Positions 18,389-29,879 are shown, counted from the stretch's first letter. The stretch is 64,000 bases of DNA from Mycobacterium sp. NS-7484 (GCF_001953975.1 NZ_MBEJ01000069.1:1-64000); one strand, 5' to 3'. Numbers and translations are program-made. Notes: generated by a model not told the origin, from the letters alone.

Positions 18389-19210
18389 CTAACCGCCCGG
18401 CACCACGAGCACGGGCCGGTAGGTGCGCTGCAACGTCGCCGCCGCCACGCTGCCCAACAGCACCTTCTTCAGCGCCGATCGCCCGCGCGAGCCCACCACC
18501 ACCACCGCGGCCCGCTGCTCCTCGGCGGAAGCCACGAGAGCGTCGGCGGTGGCACCGGCACCCGACCCGCGGAAGCGGGGCACCCGACGTGCCCCCTCGA
18601 CCACGCCGTCCTCGCTACCGTCGTCGACGGCCACCGCGGTCACCTCGCGGTCGGCGAACAGCGCTCGGGCGACCGCCAGCGCGTGATCGGAACCGGCGGA
18701 GCCGTCGACGCCGACCACAACGGGACCGTGGGCCACTGCCTCATACTCCGCGGTGACCATCGTCTGCGACACCACGAGCACCGGTCGAGATGAGTGGTGT
18801 ACCACCAGATCTGACACACTGCCCAGCTTCGAATCAGCCGCGCCGATACCCCGGGCACCGACGATCAGGACATCGGGTTCGATCTGCTCGGCCACCTGCG
18901 CCAGTCCCAAACCCTCCCCGGCCCAGGTGCGTTTGACCAGTGCCTCGCCCTGCCAGCCGGCAGCGCGGGCGAGGGTGACGCCGGTGTCGACCAATCGGGC
19001 GGCCTCGTAATCACTTTCGCTGTCGACGAGATCGATCAGCTCGTCGACGTTGCGGGCCGAGTGGCGCAACCGGGCACGCAACCCCTTGCTGCCGAACGGT
19101 GGCGTGCACAGATAGACGAGGACCGCCTCGGCCGCCGGGAACAGCGCGGCCCCATTGCTGATCGCCGCGTTGGCCGCGAGCGACCCGTCATAGCCGAGCA
19201 CTACCTTCAT
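18389..19210 (-). CDS. Universal stress protein with two Usp domains
   Basis: A 273-residue tandem UspA protein. Domain 1 starts KVVLGYDGS and ends GARGIGAADSKLGSVSDLVV. Domain 2 starts VVVGVDGS and carries the ATP-binding motif GSRGRSALKKVLLGSV. Two-domain Usp proteins in mycobacteria are commonly under hypoxia or stress control. The ribosome site AGGGGAC precedes ATG 19210. It is monocistronic, convergent with the SDR. Confidence 0.88.
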   Translation of the reverse strand: MKVVLGYDGSLAANAAISNGAALFPAAEAVLVYLCTPPFGSKGLRARLRHSARNVDELIDLVDSESDYEAARLVDTGVTLARAAGWQGEALVKRTWAGEGLGLAQVAEQIEPDVLIVGARGIGAADSKLGSVSDLVVHHSSRPVLVVSQTMVTAEYEAVAHGPVVVGVDGSAGSDHALAVARALFADREVTAVAVDDGSEDGVVEGARRVPRFRGSGAGATADALVASAEEQRAAVVVVGSRGRSALKKVLLGSVAAATLQRTYRPVLVVPGG

Positions 19211-19288
19211 CTGCGTCCCCTGTCCCGTTGCGTTCGGTTCCAGACTAAAGGGATCTGTAACCAGCGCGATTTTCGAACTCAGACAATG

Positions 19289-20854
19289 TCAGCGTTCGCC
19301 GTACTCCAGCGGCGGCTCCGACGAATCGACATGCCCATAGCTACTGATGGTGAGCCCGTCGGGGCTCACCTCGTAGCGCGCACCGTCAGCCGGGTTGACG
19401 GCCACGAAGCCGTTGCCCGAGCGCTGGGCGGTCGGAATCTGCAGGTTCGCACCGTCGCTGAGCCGCTCCCCACGGTAGGAGAAATCGTCCGGACCGTTCT
19501 GACAGATCACCGCCAGTGAGGATTCGGTACGGATCACCGCGGCCGGGGTGCTGCCTTCGGGGCAGCGTGCGGTGTGCCCGACGAAACCCTGCTCGTCGGT
19601 ACCGCTGACGCCGGCCGTCGCCGACCCGCTCGACGTCGTCGTGGTCGGCGTCTGCGACGTCGCGCTCGGTGGGCTCGGCGGGGTGAGCGTCTCCCGCGTC
19701 GAGCCGCCGTCGCCTCCGCTGGCCAGGACGGCCGCCAGTATCGCGGCGAGGCCGAACAGCACCAGCGACACCAGGATCAAGGTGAGCTGGGCACGGCTGA
19801 ACCGGGGTTTGCCCGTCGGCCTTCGCACCGGCGCCGGCGCCTGCGGCGGCGGCGGTGGCGGTGGCGGTGGATACGGGGTGAAACCGGTGTGGTCGGGGTT
19901 GGGGTAGATCGACGAGAACTCGCGGGTGCCCGGTGGCGGTGTCGGTGCCGGTGTCGCTGCTGGCGACGGGGGCGACGGGGGCGGCGTCGGAACAGGCGGG
20001 GCAGGCGCGGCTGAAGCCGACCCGACGGCCTCCCGCGCGGCCCGAGCCAGCTCACCGGCGCTGGTGTACCGGTACCCGGCATCTTTGGCCATGCCCTTGG
20101 CCACCACGTCGTCGAACGCCCGCGGGATGCCGCGACGCATGATGCTCGGCCGCGGCGGCGGGGAAAACATGTGCGCGCTCATCAGTTGACGCAGGTCGCC
20201 GGTCTCGAACGGGGGCCGGCCGACCAGCATCTCGTACAGCAGGCAGGTCAGGGCGTAGACGTCGGCGGCCGGGCCGACCGTCCCCCCGGAGAACCGTTCG
20301 GGCGCCATGTACGCACTCGAGCCGATCAGCACGCCCGTCATCGTCACGCTGGCTTCACCACCGACGTGGGCGATGCCGAAATCGACCAGATAGGCGAAGT
20401 CGTCGGCGGTGAGCAGCACGTTCTCCGGCTTGATGTCGCGGTGCACCAGGCCGTCGGCATGCGCGGCGTCCAATGCCGCGGCCACCTGACCGACGATCGA
20501 GGTGGCGCGCGCCGGATCCAGCGGGCCGTTGGTCCGCAACAGCTCCTTGACACTGGCCCCCTCGACCAGTCGCATGTCGATGAACAGCACTCCGTCGATC
20601 TCGCCGAAATCGTGCACCGGGATCACGTGCGGTTCCTGCAACCGGGCCGCCACCCGGGACTCGCGTCGGAACCGTTCCTGGAAGCTCGGGTCGGCGGCGA
20701 TCTCGGTGCGCAGCAGTTTGACCGCCACCATGCGTTCCTTGACCGTGTCGTAGGCCCGGAAGACCTCGCCCATTCCCCCGACACCGATCAGCGTCTTCAG
20801 TTCATACGGTCCGAACCGGGTGCCGAGGCGCGAGGCACCGGGAGGCGGGGTCAT
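19289..20854 (-). CDS. Membrane Ser/Thr protein kinase (PknE-like)
   Basis: A 521-residue receptor-type kinase. The kinase domain (about 10-270) shows GVGGMGEV, the ATP lysine in VAVKLLR, catalytic HRDIKPEN, DFG in VDFGIAHVG, and the APE equivalent MAPERF. A long proline-rich juxtamembrane linker precedes one transmembrane helix (about 353-379), and a roughly 140-residue extracytoplasmic domain with two cysteines follows. The kinase half most resembles PknE, but the sensor domain is not the DsbG-like one of PknE. ATG 20854 has a GGAAAGGA ribosome site. It is not adjacent to an obvious substrate gene. Confidence 0.88.
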   Translation of the reverse strand: MTPPPGASRLGTRFGPYELKTLIGVGGMGEVFRAYDTVKERMVAVKLLRTEIAADPSFQERFRRESRVAARLQEPHVIPVHDFGEIDGVLFIDMRLVEGASVKELLRTNGPLDPARATSIVGQVAAALDAAHADGLVHRDIKPENVLLTADDFAYLVDFGIAHVGGEASVTMTGVLIGSSAYMAPERFSGGTVGPAADVYALTCLLYEMLVGRPPFETGDLRQLMSAHMFSPPPRPSIMRRGIPRAFDDVVAKGMAKDAGYRYTSAGELARAAREAVGSASAAPAPPVPTPPPSPPSPAATPAPTPPPGTREFSSIYPNPDHTGFTPYPPPPPPPPPQAPAPVRRPTGKPRFSRAQLTLILVSLVLFGLAAILAAVLASGGDGGSTRETLTPPSPPSATSQTPTTTTSSGSATAGVSGTDEQGFVGHTARCPEGSTPAAVIRTESSLAVICQNGPDDFSYRGERLSDGANLQIPTAQRSGNGFVAVNPADGARYEVSPDGLTISSYGHVDSSEPPLEYGER

Positions 20855-20977
20855 TTCACGATCCTTTCCGGTTGCACCAAGCCCCCGACTAGGCGCGCAC
20901 ATCTGGAGTCTGACTGATCTCGGTGACGAGGATAGTTCGACTCCGGCCCGGCCCGCCCGAGGTGACGTCCGGCGGTG

Positions 20978-22234
20978 TCAGTCGAATGACGAGTGCGGTG
21001 CCCCCATCCCCGGGTCGATCTTCACCGGTCCGGACGCCGACGGCGCGACCGGAAAATCGAAGATGGCGGTCGGGATGTATACCGTCGCACAGGCATTCGG
21101 GATGTCGACCACTCCGGACAACCTGCCTTCGATCGGCGCGGCGCCCAGCAGCAGATACGCCTGCTCAGGGCTGTAGCCGAATTTGGTGAGGTAGTCGATC
21201 GCGTGCAGGCAAGCCCGCTGGTAGGACAGGTGCGAGTCGAGGTAACGCTGCTCACCGTCGAGGGTTACCGAGGTGCCGGAGAAGGCCAGCCATTCCGAGT
21301 ACTGCGGATCGGTGTTGCCGGGCATGAATATGGCGTTCTCGCTCACCCCGTAGGTCTCCATGCCGCCGGGGATGACGTCGACACGCAGGTCGATGAACCC
21401 ACCCATCTCGATGGCTCCGCAGAACGTGATCTCGCCGTCCCCCTGGGAGAAGTGCAGGTCGCCAACTGACAGGTTGGCCCCGTCGACGTACACCGGATAG
21501 AAGACCCGACTGCCCTTGGTGAGGTTCTTGATGTCCTGGTTGCCGCCGTTCTCGCGTGGCGGCGCGGTGCGGGCGGCCTCGGAAGCCGCCTTGGTGAAGG
21601 CGTCACCGGTCAGCCCGCCGAGGATCGCGTCGCGCGGCTCCGGCGGCAGTGCCAGCGGTGGCACCCGGTCCGGGTCGGTGGCGATCAGCGCGGCCTCACG
21701 CGTGTTCCACTTGGCCAGCAGCCCGGTCGAGGGCGCGGTCCCCATCAGACCGGGGTGCACGATGCCGGTGAACTCCACGTGCGGCACATGGCGCGAGGTG
21801 GCCTTTTGTCCGGAGAAGTCCCAGATCGCCTTGTAGGCGTCGGGAAACTGATCGGTGAGGAATCCGCCACCGTTGAGCTTCGGGAAGATGCCGGTGTAGC
21901 CCCAGCCCTGGCCGGCCAACGGACCGGAATCCTCCTGCGGGATCGGGCCGACGTCGAGGATGTCGACGATCAGCAGATCGCCCGGCTTGGCGCCCTCGAC
22001 GGCGATCGGACCGGACAGCACGTGCACCGTCGTCAACGGCGCGTTGAGGATGTCGTCGGCGGAGTCGTCGTTGACGATGGCCCCGTCGAACCACTCGCGA
22101 CAGTGCACGCGGAACGAGTCGCCCTGTTTGACCGTCACCGCGGCCGGGATGTCAGGGTGCCACCGGTTGTGGCCGAGCTTCTCCTGATCGGTGAACTTCT
22201 TGGTCGAGTCGAGCGGGAAGACAACCTCGGGCAC
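20978..22234 (-). CDS. fmdA: Formamidase (acetamidase/formamidase family)
   Basis: A 418-residue FmdA/AmdA-family amidase that releases ammonia from formamide and short amides in the cytosol. Family segments seen are HNRWHPDIPAAVTVKQGD, DILDVGPIP, FTGIVHPGL, VGDLHFSQGDGEITFCGAIEM, and a C-terminal LLLGAAPIEGRLSGVVDIPNAC (as separate blocks). GTG 22234 is supported by a perfect AAGGAGG ribosome site. It follows fmdB by 10 bp, the standard fmd operon layout, which points to nitrogen-source regulation. Confidence 0.9.
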   Translation of the reverse strand: MPEVVFPLDSTKKFTDQEKLGHNRWHPDIPAAVTVKQGDSFRVHCREWFDGAIVNDDSADDILNAPLTTVHVLSGPIAVEGAKPGDLLIVDILDVGPIPQEDSGPLAGQGWGYTGIFPKLNGGGFLTDQFPDAYKAIWDFSGQKATSRHVPHVEFTGIVHPGLMGTAPSTGLLAKWNTREAALIATDPDRVPPLALPPEPRDAILGGLTGDAFTKAASEAARTAPPRENGGNQDIKNLTKGSRVFYPVYVDGANLSVGDLHFSQGDGEITFCGAIEMGGFIDLRVDVIPGGMETYGVSENAIFMPGNTDPQYSEWLAFSGTSVTLDGEQRYLDSHLSYQRACLHAIDYLTKFGYSPEQAYLLLGAAPIEGRLSGVVDIPNACATVYIPTAIFDFPVAPSASGPVKIDPGMGAPHSSFD

Positions 22235-22244
22235 AGATCCTCCT

Positions 22245-22529
22245 TCAGGGACGGGGCAACTTGTGATGAAGCGGATTGGTGGTGACCTTCTGGCGCCGGC
22301 CGCCCGGTGGTGGTCCGGCCACCACCGCGGGACGGTCGGCCGTCGCGCGCGTCGCATCCTGAAGCGCCATGGCGGTCGAGCCGCCACGGCCCAGGTTCGG
22401 CGAGGAGATCAATCGGCGGGCGGGCGCACCACAGTCCGGGCAGTCGATCGCGTCGGGACGAGCGTTCATCGGATACAGCTTTTTCGTCACGCCGCAACTC
22501 GAATCACAACGAAATTCGTAGAGAACCAA
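22245..22529 (-). CDS. fmdB: FmdB-family zinc-ribbon regulatory protein
   Basis: A 94-residue protein starting LVLYEFRCDSSCG. The first pair CDSSC and the second pair CPDC form the zinc ribbon of the FmdB/CxxC_CxxC_SSSS family. In other bacteria FmdB is a regulator of the formamidase gene. Start is TTG 22529, placed by AAGGAAA upstream and by the family N-terminus. It is directly upstream of and cotranscribed with fmdA. The basic, proline-rich tail is longer than in minimal family members. Confidence 0.8.
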   Translation of the reverse strand: MVLYEFRCDSSCGVTKKLYPMNARPDAIDCPDCGAPARRLISSPNLGRGGSTAMALQDATRATADRPAVVAGPPPGGRRQKVTTNPLHHKLPRP

Positions 22530-22767
22530 CGGGTTTCCTTGCCGATTTAGTACGGATACGACGCATGCGACGTTACCTATACATGGCGCTTTTGGCGCGC
22601 CGATTGGCCGACAAGCCGCCCTCGGCCGTCCGCGAGATTGCTCTGAGGGACAAATCCGGAGTGGATTCTGTCCCTGGCTTCAATCTCGGCGCTCGCCGCG
22701 CGTCCGGCCGGGAGGCCACGTCCTGCGGTAGCTTCACGCAGACGCATCGGCAGATCGGGAGGCCCAG

Positions 22768-24702
22768 GTGAACGACCTCAAACCGTTCTCACCCTCGATC
22801 GACTGGAGCGTCGAACTGTTGCACTCGTTGTGGTGGCTGGCGCAAGCCTGGACCATCACGGCGATCTGCACCCTGGCCGTGCTCATCCTGTTGGCCCGAT
22901 ACACCACCTGGGGCCGGCAGTTCTGGGCGGTCACCGGCGCCTATTTCACCGGGCGCCACAGTGTGAAGCCATGGCTGACCCTGGCCGCGATGCTGATGTC
23001 GGTGATTCTCGGCGTGCGTTTGTCGGTGTTGTTCAGCTATCAGGGCAACGACTTGTTCACGTCCGCCCAGGTAGCCGTGGAGGGCTTGGCCACCGGCAAC
23101 GACGAGGTGAGAAGCTCAGGGATACGCGGCTTTTGGTTTGCGTTGTTCACCTTCATGGTGCTGGCCGCGATCCTGGTCGCCCGGGTGCTGATCGATTTGT
23201 TCATGACCCAGCGATTCATGCTGGCCTGGCGCGCCTGGCTGACCGACCGGCTCACCGGCGACTGGCTCGACGGCCGCGCCTACTACCGCTCGCGGTTCAT
23301 CGACCAGACCATCGACAACCCCGATCAACGCATCCAGTCCGACATCGACGTGTTCACCGCACTGTCGGGCCCGCAGCCCAACACCCCGCATCAGACCAGC
23401 AACGGGACCCTGCCGTTCGGCGCCATCTCGTCGATCGTCTCGGTCGTGTCGTTCACCTCGATCCTGTGGAACCTCTCGGGTGATCTCGATCTGTTCGGAG
23501 TGCAGATCCCGCGGGCGATGTTCTGGTCGGTGTTCGTCTACGTCGCGTTCGCCACGGTGATCGCGTTCGCGCTCGGGCGCCCGCTGATCCGGCTGTCGTT
23601 CAACAACGAGAAGTTCAACGCCGCCTTCCGGTATGCCCTGGTGCGGCTACGCGATGCCGCCGAGTCCGTCGCGCTGTACCGCGGCGAGAAGGTCGAGCGC
23701 TCACACCTGCGGGACCGATTCGCCGCCGTGGTGACCAACTACAAGCACTTCATCAACCGGACCATGGCCTTCACCGGCTGGAACCTGTCGATGAACCACA
23801 TCATCATCCCGTTGCCGTGGATCCTGCAGGCACCGCGCTTGTTCGCCGGTCAGATCCAGCTCGGTGCGGTCAATCAGTCGGTGGCCGCCTTCGGCGCGAT
23901 CCAGGATGCGCTGTCGTTCTTCCGCAATTCCTATGACACGTTCGCCGGTTACCGGGCCTCGATCATCCGCCTGCACGGTCTGGTGGCCGCCGATGAGCAG
24001 AGCCGGCAACTGCCCAAGGTGGATGTCACCGATCTCGATGCGGACACCGGGAGCTTGATCGAACTCGGCGATGTCGAGGTCCGCAACCCGGCGGGCGAGC
24101 AGTTGATCGACGATCTGAGCCTGCAGCTGGCCGCGGGTGAGGCAATGATCGTCACCGGGAAATCGGGCGCGGGAAAGACGACGTTGCTGCGCAGCATCGC
24201 CCAGTTGTGGCCGTATGCGTCAGGCACGGTGCGGTGTCCGCAGGGCGCCAACGAGACGTTGTATCTGTCCCAGGTTCCCTACGTGCCGTTGGGGGATCTA
24301 CGCACCGTGGTGTCCTATCCACACGAGCCCGGAGAGCTCTCCGACCAGGCCCTGAAAGATGCGCTGCTGGCGGTGGCGCTTCCGCGCTATGTCGATCGGC
24401 TCGACGAGGACGGCGACTGGGCCAAGGTGCTGTCCCCCGGCGAGCAGCAACGCGTGGGGTTCGCCCGGGTGCTGTTGACCAAACCGAAGGTGGTGTTCCT
24501 CGACGAGGCCACCTCGGCGCTCGACGAGCCGCTGGAGTTCATGATCTACAGCCTGGTGCGTCGCGAGCTTCCCGAGACGGTGTTGGTCAGTGTCACCCAC
24601 CGCACCACGGTCCATCGTCACCACACCATCCACCTCGAGCTGCTGGGCGAGGGGCGCTGGCGGCTGGGCCGGGTCACCGACACCGAGTCCGTCGGCGTGT
24701 GA
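22768..24702 (+). CDS. BacA/SbmA-type ABC transporter (Rv1819c-like cobalamin and peptide importer)
   Basis: A 644-residue exporter-fold ABC half-transporter. The SbmA_BacA membrane domain (about 1-410) has at least six helices and the motif [19 protein letters not shown] (split here at family consensus). The ATPase (about 430-640) has Walker [10 protein letters not shown], signature LSPGEQQR and Walker B VVFLDEAT. Mycobacterial Rv1819c imports vitamin B12 and hydrophilic compounds such as bleomycin and antimicrobial peptides, and the same role is inferred here. GTG 22768 is set by GGGAGG upstream. It is in the same orientation as mmpL but 154 bp away. Confidence 0.85.
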   Translation: MNDLKPFSPSIDWSVELLHSLWWLAQAWTITAICTLAVLILLARYTTWGRQFWAVTGAYFTGRHSVKPWLTLAAMLMSVILGVRLSVLFSYQGNDLFTSAQVAVEGLATGNDEVRSSGIRGFWFALFTFMVLAAILVARVLIDLFMTQRFMLAWRAWLTDRLTGDWLDGRAYYRSRFIDQTIDNPDQRIQSDIDVFTALSGPQPNTPHQTSNGTLPFGAISSIVSVVSFTSILWNLSGDLDLFGVQIPRAMFWSVFVYVAFATVIAFALGRPLIRLSFNNEKFNAAFRYALVRLRDAAESVALYRGEKVERSHLRDRFAAVVTNYKHFINRTMAFTGWNLSMNHIIIPLPWILQAPRLFAGQIQLGAVNQSVAAFGAIQDALSFFRNSYDTFAGYRASIIRLHGLVAADEQSRQLPKVDVTDLDADTGSLIELGDVEVRNPAGEQLIDDLSLQLAAGEAMIVTGKSGAGKTTLLRSIAQLWPYASGTVRCPQGANETLYLSQVPYVPLGDLRTVVSYPHEPGELSDQALKDALLAVALPRYVDRLDEDGDWAKVLSPGEQQRVGFARVLLTKPKVVFLDEATSALDEPLEFMIYSLVRRELPETVLVSVTHRTTVHRHHTIHLELLGEGRWRLGRVTDTESVGV

Positions 24703-24856
24703 CCTGCCGTACGAAAGGGCCTGCTGGAGCGGGCTGGCGGTCCGTTGCCCCGGTTCATCTGGTAAGACGGGGGACGACACGACGTAGTAAGGGAAGGCTG
24801 CGCACACTGCCCGACGGCTACGTCGCGCTCTCCCGTCCGACCACCAAGGGTTCCTG

Positions 24857-27712
24857 ATGGCCGATTCCAGAGCCCCCCACACGGGGGTTGCTCGATGGAT
24901 CCGTCGATTCGCCATTCCGGTGATTGTCGGCTGGATCGCCCTTCTCGCGTTCATGAGCGCGACCGTGCCCTCCCTCGAGGTCGTCGGCCAGATGCGCTCG
25001 GTGTCGATGAGCCCCGAAGAGGCACCGTCGGTCATCGCGATGAAGCGCGTCGGCCAGGTGTTCGACGAATTCCACTCGGACAGTTCGGCGATGATCGTGC
25101 TGGAGGCCCAGGGGGACGGAAACAAGCTCGGCGACGACGCCCACCGGTTCTACAACGACATGGTGGACCGGCTCGAAGCAGACAAGAAGCATGTCGAGCA
25201 CGTCCAGGATTTCTGGGGCGACCCACTGACCGAGGCCGGCGCGCAGAGTAACGACGGAAAGGCCGCCTACGTCCAGGTCTATCTGGCCGGCAACATGGGT
25301 GAGTCGCTGGCCAACGAGTCAGTGGAGGCGGTGCAGGACCTGATCGCGGGCCTGTCCCCGCCGCCGGGGCTCAAGGTGTATGTCACCGGGCCCACCGCAC
25401 TGGCCGCCGATCAGCAGATCTCCGGTGACCGCAGCGTCAAGATCATCGAGGCCGTCACCTTCCTCGTCATCATCACCATGCTGCTGCTGGTCTACCGGTC
25501 GGTCGTCACGGTGATCCTGGTGCTTCTGATGGTGGTCATCGAGCTCTCGGCGGCGCGTGGGGTGGTGGCGTTCCTGGGCTACCACGAACTGATCGGTCTC
25601 TCCACGTTCGCGACACAGCTCCTGGTCACGCTGGCCATCGCCGCGTCCACCGATTACGCGATCTTCTTGATCGGGCGATATCAAGAGGCCCGCACCGTCG
25701 GTGAGGACCGAGAACAGGCGTACTACACGATGTTTCACGGCACCGCGCACGTGGTGCTCGGCTCCGGTATGACGATCGCCGGCGCCACCCTGTGCCTGCA
25801 CTTCACCCGGCTGCCTTATTTCCAGACCCTGGGCATCCCGATGGCCGTGGGCATGACGGTCACGGTTCTGGCCGCGTTGACCCTGGGCCCTGCGGTCATC
25901 ACCGTGGCCAGCCGGTTCGGGAAAGTGCTCGAACCCAAGCGCGCCATGCGCATTCGGGGCTGGCGACGGCTCGGCGCCTTCGTGGTGCGCTGGCCGGGAC
26001 CGGTGCTGCTGGGCACCATCCTGCTGTCGCTGGTCGGCCTGCTGACCCTGCCGGGTTACCGCACCAACTACAACGACCGCAATTACCTGCCCCAGGATCT
26101 GCCGGCGCAGGAGGGTTACGCCGCCGCGGACCGCCATTTCTCGGCGGCGAAGATGAACCCCGAGTTGCTGCTCATCGAAACCGACCACGACGTGCGCAAC
26201 TCGGCGGACTTCCTGATCATCGACCGGATCGCCAAACGCATCTTCGAGGTGTCCGGCGTCGGCAGCGTGCAGGCCATCACCCGCCCGCAGGGCGAGCCGC
26301 TGGAGTTCAGCACGATCCCCGCACAGATGAGCATGGGCGGGGTCATGCAGACCATGAACCGCAAGTACCTCAGCGACCGCGTCGACGACATGCTGCTGCA
26401 GGCCGACGAGATGCAGACGACCATCGACACGATGGATCGGATGATCGAGCTGATGGACGAGATGACCGCCATCACCCACAACATGGTCGGGAAGATGGAC
26501 CAGATGGTTGTCGACGTCGCCGAATTACGGGATCACATCTCCGATTTCGACGACTTCCTGCGCCCGCTGCGCAACTACCTGTACTGGGAACCGCACTGTT
26601 ACAGCATCCCGATGTGCGCCTCGATGCGCTCGGTGTTCGACGGTCTCGACGGTCTCGACACGATGACCGAGAGCATTCAGCAACTGATGCCCGACATGCA
26701 CAAGCTCGACGCCCTGATGCCGCAGATGGCCGCGATGATGCAACCGCAGATCGAGATCATGCGGAACATGAAGACGATGATGCTGACCATGTACCAGACC
26801 CAGAAGGGTCTGCAGGATCAGATGGCCGAGATGCAGGACGGCCAGACCGCGATGGGCACGGCGTTCAACGACTCCAAGAATGACGACAGCTTCTATCTGC
26901 CCCCCGAGACCTTCAACAACCCCGACTTCAAGCGCGGCATGAAGAGCTTCATCTCGCCCGACGGAAAAGCGGTGCGCTTCATCATCTCTCACGAGGGTGA
27001 CCCGCTGACGCCGGAAGGCATCGGTCTCATCGACAACATCAAACTGGCCGCCAAGGAAGCGATGAAGGGCACTCCCTGGCAAGGCTCGAAGATCTACATG
27101 GGCGGCACCGCCTCAGCCTTCAAGGACATGCAGGAAGGCAACAACTACGACCTGATCATCGCCGGGATCTCGGCGCTGTGCCTGATCTTCATCATCATGC
27201 TGATCATCACCCGCAGCCTGGTGGCCGCCGCGGTGATCGTGGGCACGGTGCTGGTGTCGCTGGGCACGTCGTTCGGGTTGTCGATCCTGGTGTGGCAGCA
27301 CCTGATCGGCATCGAGCTGCACTTCATGGTGATGGCGATGGCGGTGATCGTGCTGCTGGCGGTCGGTGCCGATTACAACCTGCTGCTCGTCGCGCGGCTC
27401 AAGGAGGAGCTGCCCGCCGGGATCAACACCGGCATCATCCGGGCCATGGGCGGCAGCGGGTCGGTGGTGACCGCGGCCGGGTTGGTGTTCGCCTTCACGA
27501 TGATGTCGATGGTGGTCAGTGAGATGACCGTGGTAGCCCAGGTGGGTTCGACGATCGGGCTCGGCCTGCTGTTCGACACCCTGGTCATCCGCTCGTTCAT
27601 GACACCGTCGATCGCGGCGCTGATGGGCCGCTGGTTCTGGTGGCCACAGCTGGTGCGCCAGCGCCCGGCACGCGGTGTGGTGGCCCAGGCGCTGGCGCGG
27701 TCCAACGCCTGA
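24857..27712 (+). CDS. MmpL-family RND transporter
   Basis: A 951-residue inner-membrane RND protein. A first helix (about 17-37) is followed by a periplasmic porter domain, helix cluster 185-360, a second porter domain with a Met-rich coiled-coil insertion (about 495-660, with repeated MD/MQ heptads), and helix cluster 755-935. [12 protein letters not shown] and [12 protein letters not shown] carry the proton-relay Asp-Tyr pairs. The insertion and length place it with MmpL4/MmpL5-type lipid or siderophore exporters. There is no MmpS gene beside it, unlike most such transporters. Cargo unknown. Confidence 0.88.
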   Translation: MADSRAPHTGVARWIRRFAIPVIVGWIALLAFMSATVPSLEVVGQMRSVSMSPEEAPSVIAMKRVGQVFDEFHSDSSAMIVLEAQGDGNKLGDDAHRFYNDMVDRLEADKKHVEHVQDFWGDPLTEAGAQSNDGKAAYVQVYLAGNMGESLANESVEAVQDLIAGLSPPPGLKVYVTGPTALAADQQISGDRSVKIIEAVTFLVIITMLLLVYRSVVTVILVLLMVVIELSAARGVVAFLGYHELIGLSTFATQLLVTLAIAASTDYAIFLIGRYQEARTVGEDREQAYYTMFHGTAHVVLGSGMTIAGATLCLHFTRLPYFQTLGIPMAVGMTVTVLAALTLGPAVITVASRFGKVLEPKRAMRIRGWRRLGAFVVRWPGPVLLGTILLSLVGLLTLPGYRTNYNDRNYLPQDLPAQEGYAAADRHFSAAKMNPELLLIETDHDVRNSADFLIIDRIAKRIFEVSGVGSVQAITRPQGEPLEFSTIPAQMSMGGVMQTMNRKYLSDRVDDMLLQADEMQTTIDTMDRMIELMDEMTAITHNMVGKMDQMVVDVAELRDHISDFDDFLRPLRNYLYWEPHCYSIPMCASMRSVFDGLDGLDTMTESIQQLMPDMHKLDALMPQMAAMMQPQIEIMRNMKTMMLTMYQTQKGLQDQMAEMQDGQTAMGTAFNDSKNDDSFYLPPETFNNPDFKRGMKSFISPDGKAVRFIISHEGDPLTPEGIGLIDNIKLAAKEAMKGTPWQGSKIYMGGTASAFKDMQEGNNYDLIIAGISALCLIFIIMLIITRSLVAAAVIVGTVLVSLGTSFGLSILVWQHLIGIELHFMVMAMAVIVLLAVGADYNLLLVARLKEELPAGINTGIIRAMGGSGSVVTAAGLVFAFTMMSMVVSEMTVVAQVGSTIGLGLLFDTLVIRSFMTPSIAALMGRWFWWPQLVRQRPARGVVAQALARSNA

Positions 27713-27716
27713 CGGG

Positions 27717-29215
27717 TCAGTTCTTCTCGAGCCCCAACGCCCGGGCCATGGTGAAGAACAGATCGGTCTGATCGGAGAGGCCCACGACGTTGGCCGCGCC
27801 CGGGCCGTAGGCGGCGATGCGCAGCTGGGATCCGGTGTGACCCTGGTCCATCGCGTCGAGGTTGTCCGAGGTGCCGTAGGAGACGGTCAGATCCTGCCCG
27901 TCCTTGCTGCGCAGCACCCGGGTCAGGCCCGGGTAGATGGCGTCGCGGACGGTTTCGAACGGCAGCTTCGCCTCGGCCGCGGCAGCGCGGACGTCGTCGA
28001 CGCTCATGGTCTCCACGATCTGACTGCTGTGGGCGTGGTCGGCCGTGACGATGACCAAGGTGTCCTTGTTCTCCTTGGCGAAGTCGAGCGCCACCTTGGC
28101 GGCCTCGTCGAGGTCGACGGTCTCGCCGATCTGGCCGCATGGATTGGCGGCGTGATCCTGCTTGTCGATCGAGGCACCCTCGACCTGGAGGAAGAAGCCA
28201 TCTTCGTCGCCCTTGAGCAGGTCGATGGACTTCTTGGTCATCGCCGCCAGCGTCGGCACCTCCGCAGTGCGGTCCGGGTTGTCACGGCACTCGACGGCCG
28301 GCTCCAGGTATCCGCCCTTGCCGGCGACGGGCCCGTTCCACCGGGTCGGCATGTTGCCGTCGGCGAACAACCCCAGCAGTGGGGCGTCCTGGTCGGCCGT
28401 GCCGGCCCGGTCGAGCTCGTCGGCATTGCGCACGATGGTGAAACCACGTTCCTTGGCCTGCACCTCCAGTGTCTTGCCCTGGTAGTCGCCGGCTTTGGCG
28501 ACTTGTTGGAAGGTTTCGGCGCCGCCGCCCATCACGAGGTCTGCCCGCGTGGTGAGCAGCTGCTCGGTGATCGAACCGTGGCCACCGTTCTCCAGGGCAT
28601 TGGTCGGGCAGGTCTGGCTGGTCTCGTCGGGCCCGTAGCACTTCCGGGCCGTGACGTGCGCGAACTGCACCGCGGGTGTGGCGTCCTGGATTTCTGCGGT
28701 GCTGATGTCACCGGTCGCCTTGCCGGCCTCCTTGGCGATCTGCAGCAGCGTCTTCTGGTCCTTGCCGCCGATGTCCACCGAGATCGCGCCGTTGTAGGTC
28801 TTGGTACCGGTGGCCCACGCCGATCCGCTGGCCGCCGAGTCGGTGACGTATGTCGGCTTGCCGTCCTTGTCCAACGAGTAGTGGGTGTACTGGCCGGTCA
28901 GCGGAAAAGCGTCCAGACCCGGGAACGCGCCGGCGGCACCATGCGCATAATTGCGGGCCACGGTGATCTCCGAATCCCCATGCCGTCACCGATCAACAGG
29001 ATGACGTTGCGGGCGCCGGTGTTCTCGATCGAATCGGCAATCAGTGCGCTGCGGTCGTCGCCGGCCCGGGTCGCACCTCCGTGCTCGGACAGCGTGCCGG
29101 TGGCAGCCGGGTCGAGCAACGGCAGCGACGCCTCGCCCTTGCTGCCACCACACGCCGCGGCCAGCGCCGCCGTACACACCAGCGCTGCCGTCACCACGTA
29201 CCGCCTGCGAGTCAT
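27717..29215 (-). pseudogene. phoA: Lipoprotein alkaline phosphatase (PhoA family), frameshifted
   Basis: Two reading frames together encode one alkaline phosphatase. The 5' part (29215 to about 28980) has a lipoprotein signal (AALAAACGG) and the first metal motif [13 protein letters not shown]. The rest (28961 frame) resumes with [11 protein letters not shown] and carries the serine nucleophile in [34 protein letters not shown] and the final GHTGSQ. The family reads GDGMGDSEIT without a gap, so one G is missing from the run at 28976-28979 (four C on the plus strand). All other motifs are intact, so this is either a recent loss-of-function mutation or a sequencing error. Confidence 0.85.
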
Positions 29216-29420
29216 CCCGGTCTCCCTGTCGTCGTCTCCATACAGCCCACACATGGTTGAAGTCGCATATGAACCGATGCTTGCCCGACAGCAACGCCCG
29301 GATGACCGGGGGACATCGAACTCCTTGCCTTCGGAATGACGTCGGGTTCTGACACGTCGATAACGATCACTGCACTTTGGCGGCGTTGGTACCGTGCGCC
29401 CAGAAAGAACGGGGCCGCCG

Positions 29421-29879
29421 ATGACGAACCACACCACAGCCTGTCTCATGGCGACGCTGGCGATCGGCTTGACCGCCTCGGCCTGCGGCTCGGTGAGCGA
29501 GAAGGCCGAAGCCACCACGACGGCCCCGCCGGCCACCTCCGCGTCCCTGACCTCGTTGTTGCCGACGCCGGCCGACGTGCAGCAGACCCGCGGGCCCGAT
29601 GACGTCGCCGACGGCGGCATCCACCTGCACTACCAGGTCAACAAGGCGCCGACCGAAGCGATGGCCGCATACAAGACGGCCCTGCAGGACAAGGGCTGGA
29701 CGGTCACCACGATCGTCAGCTCGGGCGGCAACGGGGGTGGCGGGGCCACCTACACCGGCACGCACGGTGACGCCTACGGCGTGTTCGACGGCGGCGGATA
29801 TGCCAACACCACCTACATCGACGTCTGCACCTGGCCGACCAAACCGGCAGACCCCAGCTGCAGCCGCGGGGAACGTTAG
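29421..29879 (+). CDS. Small secreted lipoprotein of unknown function
   Basis: A 152-residue precursor with a lipobox (LTASACGS, lipidated cysteine near residue 22), a Thr/Ala/Pro-rich linker, and a compact domain (about 50-150) with a glycine-rich stretch and two cysteines near the C-terminus. No enzymatic motif is recognised. ATG 29421 is chosen because the charged N-region and hydrophobic core follow at once. It is divergent from phoA, sharing a 205-bp region. Confidence 0.65.
   Translation: MTNHTTACLMATLAIGLTASACGSVSEKAEATTTAPPATSASLTSLLPTPADVQQTRGPDDVADGGIHLHYQVNKAPTEAMAAYKTALQDKGWTVTTIVSSGGNGGGGATYTGTHGDAYGVFDGGGYANTTYIDVCTWPTKPADPSCSRGER

Noticed and set aside
22307-22771. Plus-strand frame over fmdB and the upstream region
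   Set aside because: Overlaps fmdB antisense, has no ribosome site and no known domain.
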